A stretch of 64,000 nucleotides of DNA from Nitrospirota bacterium (GTDB taxonomy: Bacteria; Nitrospirota; Leptospirillia; Leptospirillales; Leptospirillaceae): assembly GCA_027415345.1 (NCBI GenBank), contig DAIBTC010000002.1, positions 1 through 64,000 on the forward strand, given 5' to 3'. Below the pieces are notes generated by a model. It was not told the origin of the DNA, made no database searches, and saw only the letters and a list, made by a program, of their open reading frames with translations. Each line of letters begins with the position of its first letter. Position 1 is the first letter of the stretch. The position numbers and the translations under genes are program-made. This document shows positions 1 to 8,290 of this stretch, in pieces.

Positions 1-894
1 GAGGATGTCCGGGTTCTTTTTCTGGGGCATCATCGAAGAGCCGGTCAGAAGCCGGTCGGGGAGGCGGATCAGGCCGAACTCGCGCGTCGACCAGAGAACC
101 CACTCCTCGGCCCATCCGGACAGGTGGACCATCAGAAGGGAGAGGGCATGGAGAAGGTCGGCCACAAAATCCCTGTCCCCGACGGCGTCAAGGCCGTTCT
201 GGGTCACCCCGGCAAATCCCAGCTCCCGGGCCACCCCCTCCCGGTCGATCGGAAGGGTCGTGCCGGCCAGGGCCCCCGAACCCAGAGGGGAGAGATTTGT
301 ATTCTCCACCACGGCCAGAAGCCGGCTTCGGTCCCGGAGAAAGCGTTCCGCATAGGCCCCGAAATAATACCCCCCCGAGATGGGCTGGGCCTGCTGGGTG
401 TGGGTGTAGCCGGGGAGAAGAAGGTTCCGGTATTCCCGTGCCCGAAGAAGGATCCTCCGGAGAAGGGCTTCCACGGATTTCGAAAGTTCCCCGGCCTCCC
501 GCCGGACATAGAGCCTGAGATCGAGGGCCACCTGGTCGTTCCGGCTCCGGGCGGTGTGGATCTTGAGACCGGCAGGTCCGGCATGGTGGACCAGCCTCTT
601 CTCCACATGCATGTGGACATCCTCCCACTCGATCCGGATGGGAAGGGATCCGTCGGCAAACTCGGCGGCCACCTTGTCGAGGCCCGAGAGGATCTGCCCA
701 AGCTCCTCCTCCGTCAGAAGGCCGATCCGCCGGAGCATGCGGGCATGGGCTCTCGAGCCTTCGATATCTTCCCGATAGAGGCGCCGGTCGAAGGAAATCG
801 ATTCGGTGAAGGCTTCCACATCCCGGTCGGTTGGCTCCGAGAAGCCTCCACCCCACGGCTTTCCGGGAAGCTCCCCCGACTCTTCCACGCTCAC
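1..894 (-). CDS. argH: Argininosuccinate lyase, N-terminal part (C-terminus lies outside the window)
   Basis: Last step of arginine synthesis: argininosuccinate is split into arginine and fumarate in the cytoplasm; the family forms homotetramers. The frame read leftward from GTG at 894 gives 298 residues with KPWGGGFSEPT near the start, HMHVEKRL, TARSRNDQVALDLRL, GYTHTQQAQPIS and the catalytic-loop signature GSSMMPQKKNPDI, where the window ends; roughly a third of the protein is missing. The GTG overlaps the argG stop by four bases (GTGA) behind a purine-rich AGGAAGGAAG, so translation is probably coupled. A second in-frame GTG at 888 is an alternative start. It is the last visible gene of the argD-F-G-H run. 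Confidence 0.95.
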   Translation of the reverse strand, partial: MSVEESGELPGKPWGGGFSEPTDRDVEAFTESISFDRRLYREDIEGSRAHARMLRRIGLLTEEELGQILSGLDKVAAEFADGSLPIRIEWEDVHMHVEKRLVHHAGPAGLKIHTARSRNDQVALDLRLYVRREAGELSKSVEALLRRILLRAREYRNLLLPGYTHTQQAQPISGGYYFGAYAERFLRDRSRLLAVVENTNLSPLGSGALAGTTLPIDREGVARELGFAGVTQNGLDAVGDRDFVADLLHALSLLMVHLSGWAEEWVLWSTREFGLIRLPDRLLTGSSMMPQKKNPDIL

Positions 895-2123
895 AGGGAG
901 CTTCCTTCCTGGTCGGAAAAGAGCTTGAGGCGGAGGGCCTGGATCCGGATGAAGCCGTCCGCATCGGCCTGGCGGTATACACTGTCCGTCTCGAAGGTGG
1001 CCAGATCCTTCCGGTAGAGGGAATAGGGGGAGCGCCTTCCCGTGACACGGAGTCCCCCCTTGTAGAGAAGGAGCCGGACATCTCCTGTCACCCGGTGCTG
1101 GGTGGAGGCGATCAGATCGGCCAGAGCCAGACGTTCCGGAGAAAACCAGAACCCGTTGTAGATCATTCGTGCGTACTGTGGCATGTACTGGGCCTTCATG
1201 GACAGGAGCTCCCGGTCGAGGGTCAGCGTTTCGAGCGCCCTGTGGGCGGCGTGAAGGAGGGTCCCTCCCGGGGTCTCGTAGACGCCCCGGGACTTCATGC
1301 CGACAAAACGGCTTTCCACGAGGTCGACCCGGCCGATTCCATGGAGCGCCCCCAGGCTGTTCGCCTTCTCCATGAGGTCAAGCGGCGACAGAAGGGCGCC
1401 GTTGATGGCGATCGGAACCCCCTTTTCAAAGGAGACCGTCACCTCCTCCGGTTCGTCGGGCCCGGTCCGGGGATCCCGTGTCAGCTGGAAGATCTCCTCC
1501 GGAGGTGCCACCCAGGGATCTTCGAGTATGCCCCCCTCGTAACTCGTATGGAAGAGGTTCCGGTCCACGCTGTAGGGTTTCTCGAGGGTGGCCGTCACGG
1601 GGATCTGATGTTTTTTCGAATAGTTGATGAGTTCGGAGCGGCTGGTGAAATTCCAGAGCCTCCAGGGGGCCAGAATCCGGATCCGCGGATTGAAGTAATA
1701 GTAGGCAAGCTCGAATCGCACCTGGTCGTTGCCTTTGCCTGTCGCCCCGTGGGCGACCGCATCGGCCCCCCTCTCCCGGGCAATCTCCATCTGGACCTTG
1801 GCGATCAGCGGCCGGGCGATGGAGGTTCCCAGAAGATAGCCGTCCTCGTAGACGGCCCCTGCCTGGATCATCGGGAAGATATAATCCCGCACGAAGATCT
1901 CCCGCAGGTCGACCACGACCACGTCGGAGGCCCCGCTCTTCCGGGCCTTTTCCGAGACGGCGGAAAGGTCCTCTCCCTGCCCCAGGTCGGCACAGTAGCA
2001 GATCACCTCGCACCCGTAGGTCTCCTTGAGCCAGACGATCGCCACCGAGGTGTCGAGTCCCCCCGAGTAGGCCAGGACAACCCGGGAGGGCCGGTCCTTT
2101 CCCTCGTTCTTTTTCTGTTCCAT
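891..2123 (-). CDS. argG: Argininosuccinate synthase
   Basis: ATP-dependent ligation of citrulline and aspartate to argininosuccinate. The protein has 410 residues, the normal family size. The N-terminal PP-loop SGGLDTS is at residues 20-26, and the family block HGATGKGNDQVRFE follows near residue 120. The start ATG has a GGGAG ribosome site and lies two bases after the argF stop; the stop overlaps the argH start. Gene order and tight packing put it in one transcript with argD, argF and argH. No defect is seen. Confidence 0.97.
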   Translation of the reverse strand: MEQKKNEGKDRPSRVVLAYSGGLDTSVAIVWLKETYGCEVICYCADLGQGEDLSAVSEKARKSGASDVVVVDLREIFVRDYIFPMIQAGAVYEDGYLLGTSIARPLIAKVQMEIARERGADAVAHGATGKGNDQVRFELAYYYFNPRIRILAPWRLWNFTSRSELINYSKKHQIPVTATLEKPYSVDRNLFHTSYEGGILEDPWVAPPEEIFQLTRDPRTGPDEPEEVTVSFEKGVPIAINGALLSPLDLMEKANSLGALHGIGRVDLVESRFVGMKSRGVYETPGGTLLHAAHRALETLTLDRELLSMKAQYMPQYARMIYNGFWFSPERLALADLIASTQHRVTGDVRLLLYKGGLRVTGRRSPYSLYRKDLATFETDSVYRQADADGFIRIQALRLKLFSDQEGSSL

Positions 2124-2125
2124 TT

Positions 2126-3064
2126 CTATTGCTCCCTTCCCATGCAGAACATCATGATCGCCTTCTGGAGCGGAAGCCGGGCGGCCGCCTGCTCGAAGAC
2201 CCGCGAGCGGGGTCCGTCAATAACCTCCGCGGTGATTTCCTTTCCCCGGTAAGCCGGAAGACAGTGCATGACGATCACTTCCGGATCGGCAAGCCCCACA
2301 AGGTTCCGGTCGATGCAGTATCCCCGGAAGGCCTTTTCCCGGATGGCCGACTCTGCTTCCTGCCCCATGCTTGTCCAGACATCGGTATAGAGGACATTGG
2401 CTCCTCTCGAGGCCTCGACCGGGTCCGACAGGGTCCTGACACTTCCTCCAGCGCTCTTCGCGATCCGGTCGAGACCTGCCACCTCGGTCTCCGGAAGCGA
2501 ATAGTCGGGAGGAGAGGCCAGAGTCAGATGGACCCCAAGAAGGGCGGCCCCTTCGGCCAGGGATCGGGCCATATTGTTTCCATCCCCCACATAGGTCAAC
2601 CGAAGTCCCCCAAGGGATCCGAAGACCTTTTCCATGAAGTAGAAGTCGGACAGAGCCTGGCAGGGGTGATGGCCGTCGGTCAGGCCGTTGATGACCGGGA
2701 TCGCGGCCGCGGCGGAAAAGGCTTCGATCCGGTCATGGCCAAAGGTCCGGATGACCAGCATGTCGAGATAGGCGCTCATGACCCGGGCCGTATCCTCGAT
2801 CGTCTCCCCCCTCGCGAGCTGGATGTCTCCCCCCAAAAACAGGCTTCCCCCGCCAAGCTGGCGGATCCCTGCCTCAAAGGAGAGTCGGGTCCGTGTCGAG
2901 CTCTTCTCGAAGAGGAGACCTACGGTCTTCCAGGCGAGCGGCGTCCGGAATCCGTCCGGATCGGCGTCGATCCGGACGGCAAGGTCCATGATGGTCCGCA
3001 ACTCGCGGGGAGTCCGCTCGAGAAGGGTCAGAAAGGAGCGATGATGGCTTTTTTTCAAGATCAT
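2126..3064 (-). CDS. argF: Ornithine carbamoyltransferase
   Basis: Transfers a carbamoyl group from carbamoyl phosphate to ornithine, giving citrulline. The 312 residues match the family length. The carbamoyl-phosphate-binding motif STRTR is at 56-60 and the ornithine-site motif HCLP at 267-270. HHPCQALSDF, the conserved HPxQ region, lies between them. The ATG overlaps the argD stop as ATGA, and argG follows after two bases. It is a catabolic or anabolic enzyme by sequence, but its arg neighbours make the anabolic role clear. Confidence 0.97.
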   Translation of the reverse strand: MILKKSHHRSFLTLLERTPRELRTIMDLAVRIDADPDGFRTPLAWKTVGLLFEKSSTRTRLSFEAGIRQLGGGSLFLGGDIQLARGETIEDTARVMSAYLDMLVIRTFGHDRIEAFSAAAAIPVINGLTDGHHPCQALSDFYFMEKVFGSLGGLRLTYVGDGNNMARSLAEGAALLGVHLTLASPPDYSLPETEVAGLDRIAKSAGGSVRTLSDPVEASRGANVLYTDVWTSMGQEAESAIREKAFRGYCIDRNLVGLADPEVIVMHCLPAYRGKEITAEVIDGPRSRVFEQAAARLPLQKAIMMFCMGREQ

Positions 3065-4299
3065 GAACCTCCGGGTTTTCCCATGGATGAAAAAATACTG
3101 TCCGCAGACTGGATGAATGTGGCAATCTCTTCCAGGGAGAGATTGACGGGAGGAAGAAGACGGATCACCTCCGGCCCCGTCGCATTGACCAGGATCCTTT
3201 CCCGGAGAAAGCGGTCCTTGACCTCGACGGCCCTGCCGGGGAGCACGAGCCCGATCATCATCCCCCGGCCGCGGACCTCCCGGATCCAGGCCGGATGAAG
3301 ATCTTTCAGGGAGATCAGCTCGTCCCAGAGATTTTCGGCGATCCGCTGTCCTCCCTCCGGAAGGTACCCTTCTTCGTAAAGGGCCTCGAGGACAGCAAGA
3401 CCCGCCGCGCAGGCCAGGGGGTTGCCACCGAAGGTCGATCCGTGGGATCCGGGAGGAAGAAATTCGGCCAGAGGAGAGGTCGTCAGAAGGGCCCCGAGAG
3501 GAAGTCCGCCGCCAAGGGCCTTGGCCGAGAGGAGAATATCGGGAACGACATCATAGGATTCATAGGCAAAAAGGGTTCCGGTCCGGCCGATTCCTGTCTG
3601 GATCTCATCGAAGACGAGAAGGATGTCCCTCTCCCGCGTGAACCGCCGGAGGTCGCGAAGGAAGGCGGGGTCGGCAGGAATGACCCCTCCCTCCCCCTGG
3701 ACCGGCTCCACGAAGATGGCGACGGTCTCCGGGGTCACCTTCCTGACGACTCCCTCGAAGTCGTTGAACGGCCCCCAGTCGAATCCCTCCGGAAGGGGGC
3801 CGATCCCCTCCCGGATCTTTTTCTGGCCCGTCAGGGTCAGGGCTCCCAGAGTTCTCCCGTGAAAACTGCCCTCAAGGCCCATGATCCCAAACCTGCCGGT
3901 CTTGGCTCCATAGCGCCGGACAAGCTTGATGGCCGCCTCCACCACCTCCGTGCCCGAGTTGGCAAAGAAGACCTTGTCGGCAAATGTTTTACTGACAAGA
4001 AATTCCGCCAGAAGGATCTGGGGTTCGTGGTAATAGAGATTGGAGGTGTGGAGCAGTCGCTGGGCCTGTTTCTGGACCGAGACCGTAACCCTGGGATGGC
4101 AGTGGCCCAGAACATGGATCGCCACCCCTCCCAGGAAGTCGAGATAGGGTCGCCCTTCCACATCGTAGAGCCAGGCTCCCCTTCCCTTCCGGAAAACCAG
4201 CTCTTCCCGGCAGACGTTTCCCACCAGCACCCGGCTTCCGCGGGCCGCCCATTGGGCGTTTGATAACGGTGACGGATGAGCCCCTTCCTCAAGCTTCAC
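3061..4299 (-). CDS. argD: Acetylornithine aminotransferase
   Basis: PLP-dependent, class-III aminotransferase converting N-acetylglutamate semialdehyde to N-acetylornithine; many homologues also act on succinyl-diaminopimelate. In 412 residues it shows FANSGTEVVEAAIKL, FDEIQTG at 230-236 (the PLP pyridine-N aspartate) and the Schiff-base lysine K260 in SAKALGGGLPLGA. The start is GTG at 4299 with a strong GGGGGAGG site seven bases before it. The first roughly 15 residues are poorly conserved. Only 21 bp separate it from the K+ channel gene upstream, and it overlaps argF by four bases. Confidence 0.95.
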   Translation of the reverse strand: MKLEEGAHPSPLSNAQWAARGSRVLVGNVCREELVFRKGRGAWLYDVEGRPYLDFLGGVAIHVLGHCHPRVTVSVQKQAQRLLHTSNLYYHEPQILLAEFLVSKTFADKVFFANSGTEVVEAAIKLVRRYGAKTGRFGIMGLEGSFHGRTLGALTLTGQKKIREGIGPLPEGFDWGPFNDFEGVVRKVTPETVAIFVEPVQGEGGVIPADPAFLRDLRRFTRERDILLVFDEIQTGIGRTGTLFAYESYDVVPDILLSAKALGGGLPLGALLTTSPLAEFLPPGSHGSTFGGNPLACAAGLAVLEALYEEGYLPEGGQRIAENLWDELISLKDLHPAWIREVRGRGMMIGLVLPGRAVEVKDRFLRERILVNATGPEVIRLLPPVNLSLEEIATFIQSADSIFSSMGKPGGS

Positions 4300-4320
4300 C
4301 TCTTGCCTCCCCCTGCTTGG

Positions 4321-5346
4321 TCATGTCCGGACTCCGGATTCCTGCTCCCCCGCCATCAGGACCCTGATCCGTTCGAATTCGTCCCGGGAACCGATCATGA
4401 CGATCTGGTCCATCGCCCGCAAAACACTCTGGGCCGTCGGCAGGACGAAATTTTTGCCTCCAGCCGGCCGGATAGCGATGATGTGGGAACGGATCCCGAA
4501 CTTTTTCCCGATCTCGGCGATCGACAGGTCGCAAAAAGGGGAGATCTCCGGAACCACCAGCTCTTCGAAGGTGAGTCCCATCCCGTCCCGTGTCGTCACC
4601 ACATCCATGACATCGAGGAGGGTCGGCTGGGTGAGGGCCATCACCATGCGGTTGCTCCCGAGAATGAAAGGGGAGACGACCTTGTTCGCCCCCGCCTTCA
4701 AGAGTTTGGCCTCAGTCCGGGAATCGTTGGCCATGGCGATGATCGTCAGGCCGGGGTGGTCGATCCGGCTGCTCATGACGATATAGGCGGCGTCGGCGAC
4801 TCGCGTCGACAGGGTCACCAGTAACGCCTGGGCCCGGTCGATCCCGGCCTTCCTCAAAACCCCTTCCTCGGTCGCGTTTCCCATCACCACCAGGAATTTC
4901 TTCCCGACGATTTCCTTGACAAGGTCGGGATTTTCCTCTACAACGACGAAGGGAATATCCCGCCCTGCAAGGGCGGCCGCCGTCAGCGAACCGATCCGGC
5001 CGAACCCGCAGACAATCACATGGTTCTCAAGCTTTTCGATCATCCGCTCCATCTTGCGGCCTCCCCAGAAACTCTGCAGATGTCCTTCAAGGATGGTTTC
5101 CGAAAGGGTGGCGATCGCATAACCCAGCGTGCCGACCCCCACGACGATCAGGGCCATCGTAAAAAAAAGGCCGGCCCTGTCGAGGGGATGAACCGTCTGG
5201 TAACCGACGGTGGACAGGGTGATGACCGTCATGAAGAGGGAGTCCACCCAACCCCATCCTTCGATCTCCACATATCCGAGTGTTCCCCCTCCGATCAGGA
5301 GGAAAAACAGCAAAAGAGAAAGGCGGAATCGCTGGATGGGCGTCAC
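4321..5346 (-). CDS. Two-TM potassium channel with RCK (TrkA-N/TrkA-C) regulatory domains
   Basis: Inner-membrane K+ channel of the Kch/MthK type. The order is TM1 (about 8-25), pore loop with filter TVGYQ at 46-50 followed by HPLD, TM2 (about 58-85), an RCK Rossmann domain starting GFGRIGSLTAAAL, and a TrkA-C domain ending the 341 residues. The usual filter is TVGYG; a glutamine occupies the last position here. The start is GTG with AAAGG upstream. It lies between an MFS gene (18 bp away) and argD (21 bp) and is probably co-transcribed with both, although no functional link to arginine synthesis is evident. Confidence 0.88.
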   Translation of the reverse strand: MTPIQRFRLSLLLFFLLIGGGTLGYVEIEGWGWVDSLFMTVITLSTVGYQTVHPLDRAGLFFTMALIVVGVGTLGYAIATLSETILEGHLQSFWGGRKMERMIEKLENHVIVCGFGRIGSLTAAALAGRDIPFVVVEENPDLVKEIVGKKFLVVMGNATEEGVLRKAGIDRAQALLVTLSTRVADAAYIVMSSRIDHPGLTIIAMANDSRTEAKLLKAGANKVVSPFILGSNRMVMALTQPTLLDVMDVVTTRDGMGLTFEELVVPEISPFCDLSIAEIGKKFGIRSHIIAIRPAGGKNFVLPTAQSVLRAMDQIVMIGSRDEFERIRVLMAGEQESGVRT

Positions 5347-5364
5347 AGGGACCTTTCTTATTCG

Positions 5365-6738
5365 TCAGGCTTCGAGCAATCCGGCAAGCTTTCTTTCGAG
5401 ATCTTCCGGCGTGATGCGGTCCCGGAGATATTTGACCCAGAGGACCTTCTCGGACTCCCGGTACCGGCAGTCGACCACCCCGGCCATGTCTCCCATCTGG
5501 CGGACGAGAGGCATGGGATCGGAGAGTTCCCTCTCCACCGGACGCTCGAATGTTTCGAGAAGGTTCGGATCAGTGAGCCCCAGCGCGATAAAAAACCAGA
5601 TGACGGCGATCACCAGCATCCCGATGAAAAAGGCCTCGTTCGAAACCGTGACCAGGGCTCCGCCCAGGGCCCCCCCTAAAAACGCTCCCAGGAACTGGCT
5701 CATATTGAAAACTCCCGAGGAGGTTCCCCGTGTCCGGGTCCGGACAAAGCGGGTCATGATGGAGGGCATGAGAGGCTCCAGGAGGTTGAATCCGACAAAG
5801 AATACCGAAAGACCCGCGATCAGGCCAACTTCGGTCCGGTATCCCATCAGGAAGACCACGAAGCTCAGGACGATGAGGGCGATGGCGATCAGGTACGCCA
5901 CCTTGAGCTTTTTGCGCTTCTCGGCCACGATCATGCCCGGCACCATGAGGAACATCCCGCCCAGAATCACGGGCAGGTAGACCTTCCACATGCTTTGGGC
6001 CGACATGTACTTGTGGAGCAGGACCGGGAAGCTCACAAAGACTCCTGTGAGAAAAAGGTGCAGGGTGAAGACGGAAATGTCGATCCGGAGAAGGGCCGGA
6101 TTCCTGAGAACATACCCAAGCTGCGATAAAGAAAGCTCCATTTCGTTCTTGTGGACCGCCCCGACAGGATTGGGGACGACCAGGAGCAGGATCGCGATTC
6201 CCAAAAGAGAGAGAACGGCCGTCATCCAGAAGAGGGAGGAGACTCCGTAATGGGCTCCCACGATCGGCCCCACGACCATCCCGACGGCAAAGGAAAGTCC
6301 GATCGAGATCCCGATTCCGGCCATGGCCCGTGTCCGGTACTCTTCCCGTGTGAGATCAGCCATCAGTGCGATCACCACCGAGGCCACCGCACCGGCCCCC
6401 TGAAGAAGCCGCCCGACGAAGAGTCCGAGAACCGAATGGGCGGTCGCCGCAAAGACGGATCCGCCGGCAAAGATCAGAAGCCCGATGATGATGATCGGCT
6501 TTCGTCCGAAACGATCGGACAGCATCCCGAACGGAACCTGCAGAATCGCCTGGGAAAGGCCATAGCCTCCCAGGGCCAATCCGAGCCAAAAGGGGTCCGC
6601 TCCCGGAAGCGTCCGGGCATAGAGACTGATCACCGGAAGCACAATGAAGAGTCCGAACATCCTGATTGCAAAAATCATGCTGAGGCCGACCAGAGTTTTT
6701 TTCTCGACCGGGCTCAGTCCCTCGCCGCCACCTGCCAT
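5365..6738 (-). CDS. Major facilitator superfamily transporter with C-terminal soluble tail
   Basis: Twelve-helix inner-membrane secondary transporter of unknown substrate, 457 residues. The MFS loop 2-3 signature is visible as GMLSDRFGRKP, and a second-half equivalent is weak, typical of drug/proton antiporter-like DHA families. About 70 residues follow the last helix; the final 40 (GVVDCRYRESEKVLWVKY, then an acidic helix) look like a small beta-beta-alpha fold and are not part of normal MFS proteins. ATG start with AAAGGA eight bases upstream. First gene of a minus-strand run into the channel and argDFGH genes. The substrate cannot be inferred from context. Confidence 0.85.
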   Translation of the reverse strand: MAGGGEGLSPVEKKTLVGLSMIFAIRMFGLFIVLPVISLYARTLPGADPFWLGLALGGYGLSQAILQVPFGMLSDRFGRKPIIIIGLLIFAGGSVFAATAHSVLGLFVGRLLQGAGAVASVVIALMADLTREEYRTRAMAGIGISIGLSFAVGMVVGPIVGAHYGVSSLFWMTAVLSLLGIAILLLVVPNPVGAVHKNEMELSLSQLGYVLRNPALLRIDISVFTLHLFLTGVFVSFPVLLHKYMSAQSMWKVYLPVILGGMFLMVPGMIVAEKRKKLKVAYLIAIALIVLSFVVFLMGYRTEVGLIAGLSVFFVGFNLLEPLMPSIMTRFVRTRTRGTSSGVFNMSQFLGAFLGGALGGALVTVSNEAFFIGMLVIAVIWFFIALGLTDPNLLETFERPVERELSDPMPLVRQMGDMAGVVDCRYRESEKVLWVKYLRDRITPEDLERKLAGLLEA

Positions 6739-6823
6739 AAAACTATCCTTTCCCGAAATTCACCTGTTTCCTTGTTCCATAGGACTCTGATTCACCGCAA
6801 GACCTGCAGCGCACATCTTTAAA

Positions 6824-6852
6824 GAGTAACCGTTACGGCTCTTGAAATTCAA
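6824..6852 (-). promoter_or_regulatory. Candidate promoter with palindromic operator upstream of the MFS-channel-arg run
   Basis: Minus-strand -35 TTGAAT (6847-6852), 17-bp spacer, -10 TTACTC (6824-6829). Two palindromes overlap it: GTAACCGTTAC at 6826-6836, flanked by AAGAG/CTCTT arms, and TTGAAATTCAA at 6842-6852 over the -35 box. The second resembles half of an ArgR-type site, but a full ARG box is not present. The -10 is weak, so repression or activation at this site is only an inference. Confidence 0.45.
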
Positions 6853-7169
6853 CCATCGCTGCCGGATAAGCAAGCCATATCGTCATGGGTCTCCTGTCAG
6901 GGGGGCCCGATCCCCCCCTTTCGCTCCGGAATGGTCCGGGGCCCGACCCTTTTGGAAATTCTCGCCGTCTTGATATTGTCCGGGCGCAGATCCCTCTTTG
7001 TCACATTCGGGACCCAGGGAAGGTGTCATTTTTTTGACGGGCCGGCTTTGCCGGGCGGGAAACAGCGTGTCATTTCGGATGGTCTGTGGTCGGATGGGCC
7101 TGGGGAGGGAGGTCCTTCATGGGCAGAGGGGATCCGCCCGGGGTGATCACAAGATCGGCGGGCCCGACA
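6853..7169. other. Intergenic stretch without a convincing gene
   Basis: Between the MFS promoter and the small membrane-protein operon. It holds a GC stem-loop (6900-6917) and a short direct repeat of GTGTCATTT (near 7023 and 7068). A 71-codon plus-strand frame starts at 6931 and has no ribosome site or recognisable features. I see no gene here. Confidence 0.5.
6900..6917. terminator. GC stem-loop, possible terminator of the small membrane-protein operon
   Basis: A perfect six-pair stem of G against C with loop CCCGAT. On the minus strand it is not followed by a U-run; on the plus strand only TTTC follows. It could mark the end of the transcript from 7517 or stabilise an mRNA end. The assignment rests only on symmetry and position. 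Confidence 0.3.
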
Positions 7170-7355
7170 TTATTTTTGAGGACTGGCGGAAGGAGGGGAG
7201 GGTGGGTGGGAATAATGGCTGAAGGAATCCTTGCCCAGCAAACCCCACATCATGGAACCGAAAAGGAGAAGAAAAAGACCGATGACACCGGCCAATATGA
7301 AAAATATCGGCCGGGCATCGGTCCACATCTTTTTGATTTCCGCGATGACCCGCAT
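7170..7355 (-). CDS. Small single-pass membrane protein (61 aa), unknown function
   Basis: I do not recognise this protein. It has 61 residues: a charged, basic N-terminus (MRVIAEIKKMWTDARP), one strongly hydrophobic segment of about 22 residues (17-38) and a polar Ser/Pro/His tail. By the positive-inside rule the N-terminus would be cytoplasmic. A weak AGGA lies about eight bases before ATG. It follows another small membrane protein (stop at 7389) with a 33-bp gap and shares its promoter. Small subunits of respiratory oxidases look like this, but nothing in the sequence proves such a role. Confidence 0.6.
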   Translation of the reverse strand: MRVIAEIKKMWTDARPIFFILAGVIGLFLLLFGSMMWGLLGKDSFSHYSHPPSPPSASPQK

Positions 7356-7388
7356 CAGAAATTCCTAAAAAACGACCGTCACGGAAAC

Positions 7389-7517
7389 CTACTTGTCGGG
7401 ATTGGAATAGATGGATGAGATGGCCATAAACCAGCCAGCGACAATTGCAAACCCAAGCGCGATCGGGATTACCCACTCCAGCGCAGTCCAGTTACCAACG
7501 GTTTGAATGGGAGCCAT
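7389..7517 (-). CDS. Very small membrane protein (42 aa), unknown function
   Basis: An ATG at 7517 preceded by TGGAGG at good spacing opens 42 codons ending in TAG. The product has a neutral N-terminus (MAPIQTVGNWTALEW), one hydrophobic helix over about residues 14-36 containing G/A small-residue spacing, and a short tail YSNPDK. A near-consensus promoter lies 67 bp upstream. Its size and single helix resemble accessory subunits such as CydX or CcoQ. This is a resemblance in architecture only. It is probably translated together with the 61-aa gene downstream. Confidence 0.6.
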   Translation of the reverse strand: MAPIQTVGNWTALEWVIPIALGFAIVAGWFMAISSIYSNPDK

Positions 7518-7583
7518 TCTGGAACCTCCAGTCAGGATATTGTAATAGTTCGGGCGGCAAAGAGGTGCCTCGCCGATTCCTTG

Positions 7584-7612
7584 AGAATATCCGAAGAAAT
7601 CAAAAATCGCAA
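7584..7612 (-). promoter_or_regulatory. Sigma70-type promoter for the small membrane-protein operon
   Basis: Minus strand: -35 TTGCGA (7607-7612), 17-bp spacer, -10 TATTCT (7584-7589). The AT-rich spacer stands out in GC-rich surroundings. The transcript would start about 60 bases before the 42-aa gene. Confidence 0.6.
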
Positions 7613-7662
7613 GTCACGAATCTACAGAGGCAATCCCGGAAGACGGATCGTCCCCTTGACCT

Positions 7663-8235
7663 CTATCTCCCGTATCGCCCCACGAGCCTCCCCTTCCCGA
7701 TCGTCTTAAAATGGAGGAAATAGCCGACCTGGGCCGGCGACGCCCCGGGCGACACCCCGAGCTTCGGGGTCTTCAGGGCATAGACGGTGATGATGTAGTG
7801 ATGGGGGCGGTCTCCTTTTGGCGGACAGGGCCCGCCATAGCCCGGAGCCCCGAAGTCCGTCACGGCCTGAACGGCTCCGGCCGGAAGGCGCCGGCCCTCC
7901 TTCGTTCCGACCCCTTCGGGAAGCTCATGGACGGACGGGGGGATATTGTAAACCACCCAGTGCCACCAGCCGGAACCGGTGGGGGCATCCGGGTCGTACA
8001 CGGTCAGGGCGACACTTTTCGTTCCCCGGGGAAGGGTACCCCACCGGATTTCGGGGGAGACATTCCTGCCATTGCACCCGAATCCGGAAAAGACGTATTT
8101 CTCTCCGATCCGGCCTCCGTTTTTAAAGGCGGTGCTGGTCACCCGGATCCCCGATGAGGCGTAGGAGAGAAGGGGTGCCAGGACAAGGATCGCCATAAAA
8201 AGACCCCAAAACATTTTTTTCCCTGCCGGAATCAT
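7663..8235 (-). CDS. Secreted YbhB/YbcL-type PEBP (Raf kinase inhibitor-like) protein
   Basis: Phosphatidylethanolamine-binding-protein fold; bacterial members have no settled function. The 190-residue product carries a Sec signal peptide (about residues 1-27: MIPAGKKMFWGLFMAIL..., ending near SYASS), the first PEBP motif DPDAPTGSGWWHWVVYNIP and the ligand-pocket region GAPGYGGPCPP...HHY. The ATG at 8235 was chosen because GGAGGTG stands five bases before it and the signal peptide begins there; the frame stays open further upstream only as an antisense of ubiA. It follows ubiA after 55 bp and is probably the last gene of that transcript. Confidence 0.88.
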   Translation of the reverse strand: MIPAGKKMFWGLFMAILVLAPLLSYASSGIRVTSTAFKNGGRIGEKYVFSGFGCNGRNVSPEIRWGTLPRGTKSVALTVYDPDAPTGSGWWHWVVYNIPPSVHELPEGVGTKEGRRLPAGAVQAVTDFGAPGYGGPCPPKGDRPHHYIITVYALKTPKLGVSPGASPAQVGYFLHFKTIGKGRLVGRYGR

Positions 8236-8290
8236 TGTCACCTCCATGAAGGCTCCCCCGTGGCACGGCGGGGAGACCGGTTGTCGTTCC

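Noticed and set aside
831-2252. Long plus-strand open frame opposite argG
   Set aside because: It is the antisense reading of argG and has no family features or ribosome site; GC-rich codon use makes such frames common here.
7036-7055. GC hairpin near CCGGC-TTT-GCCGG as terminator
   Set aside because: Short stem, no U-run on either strand, and no gene ends directly before it.
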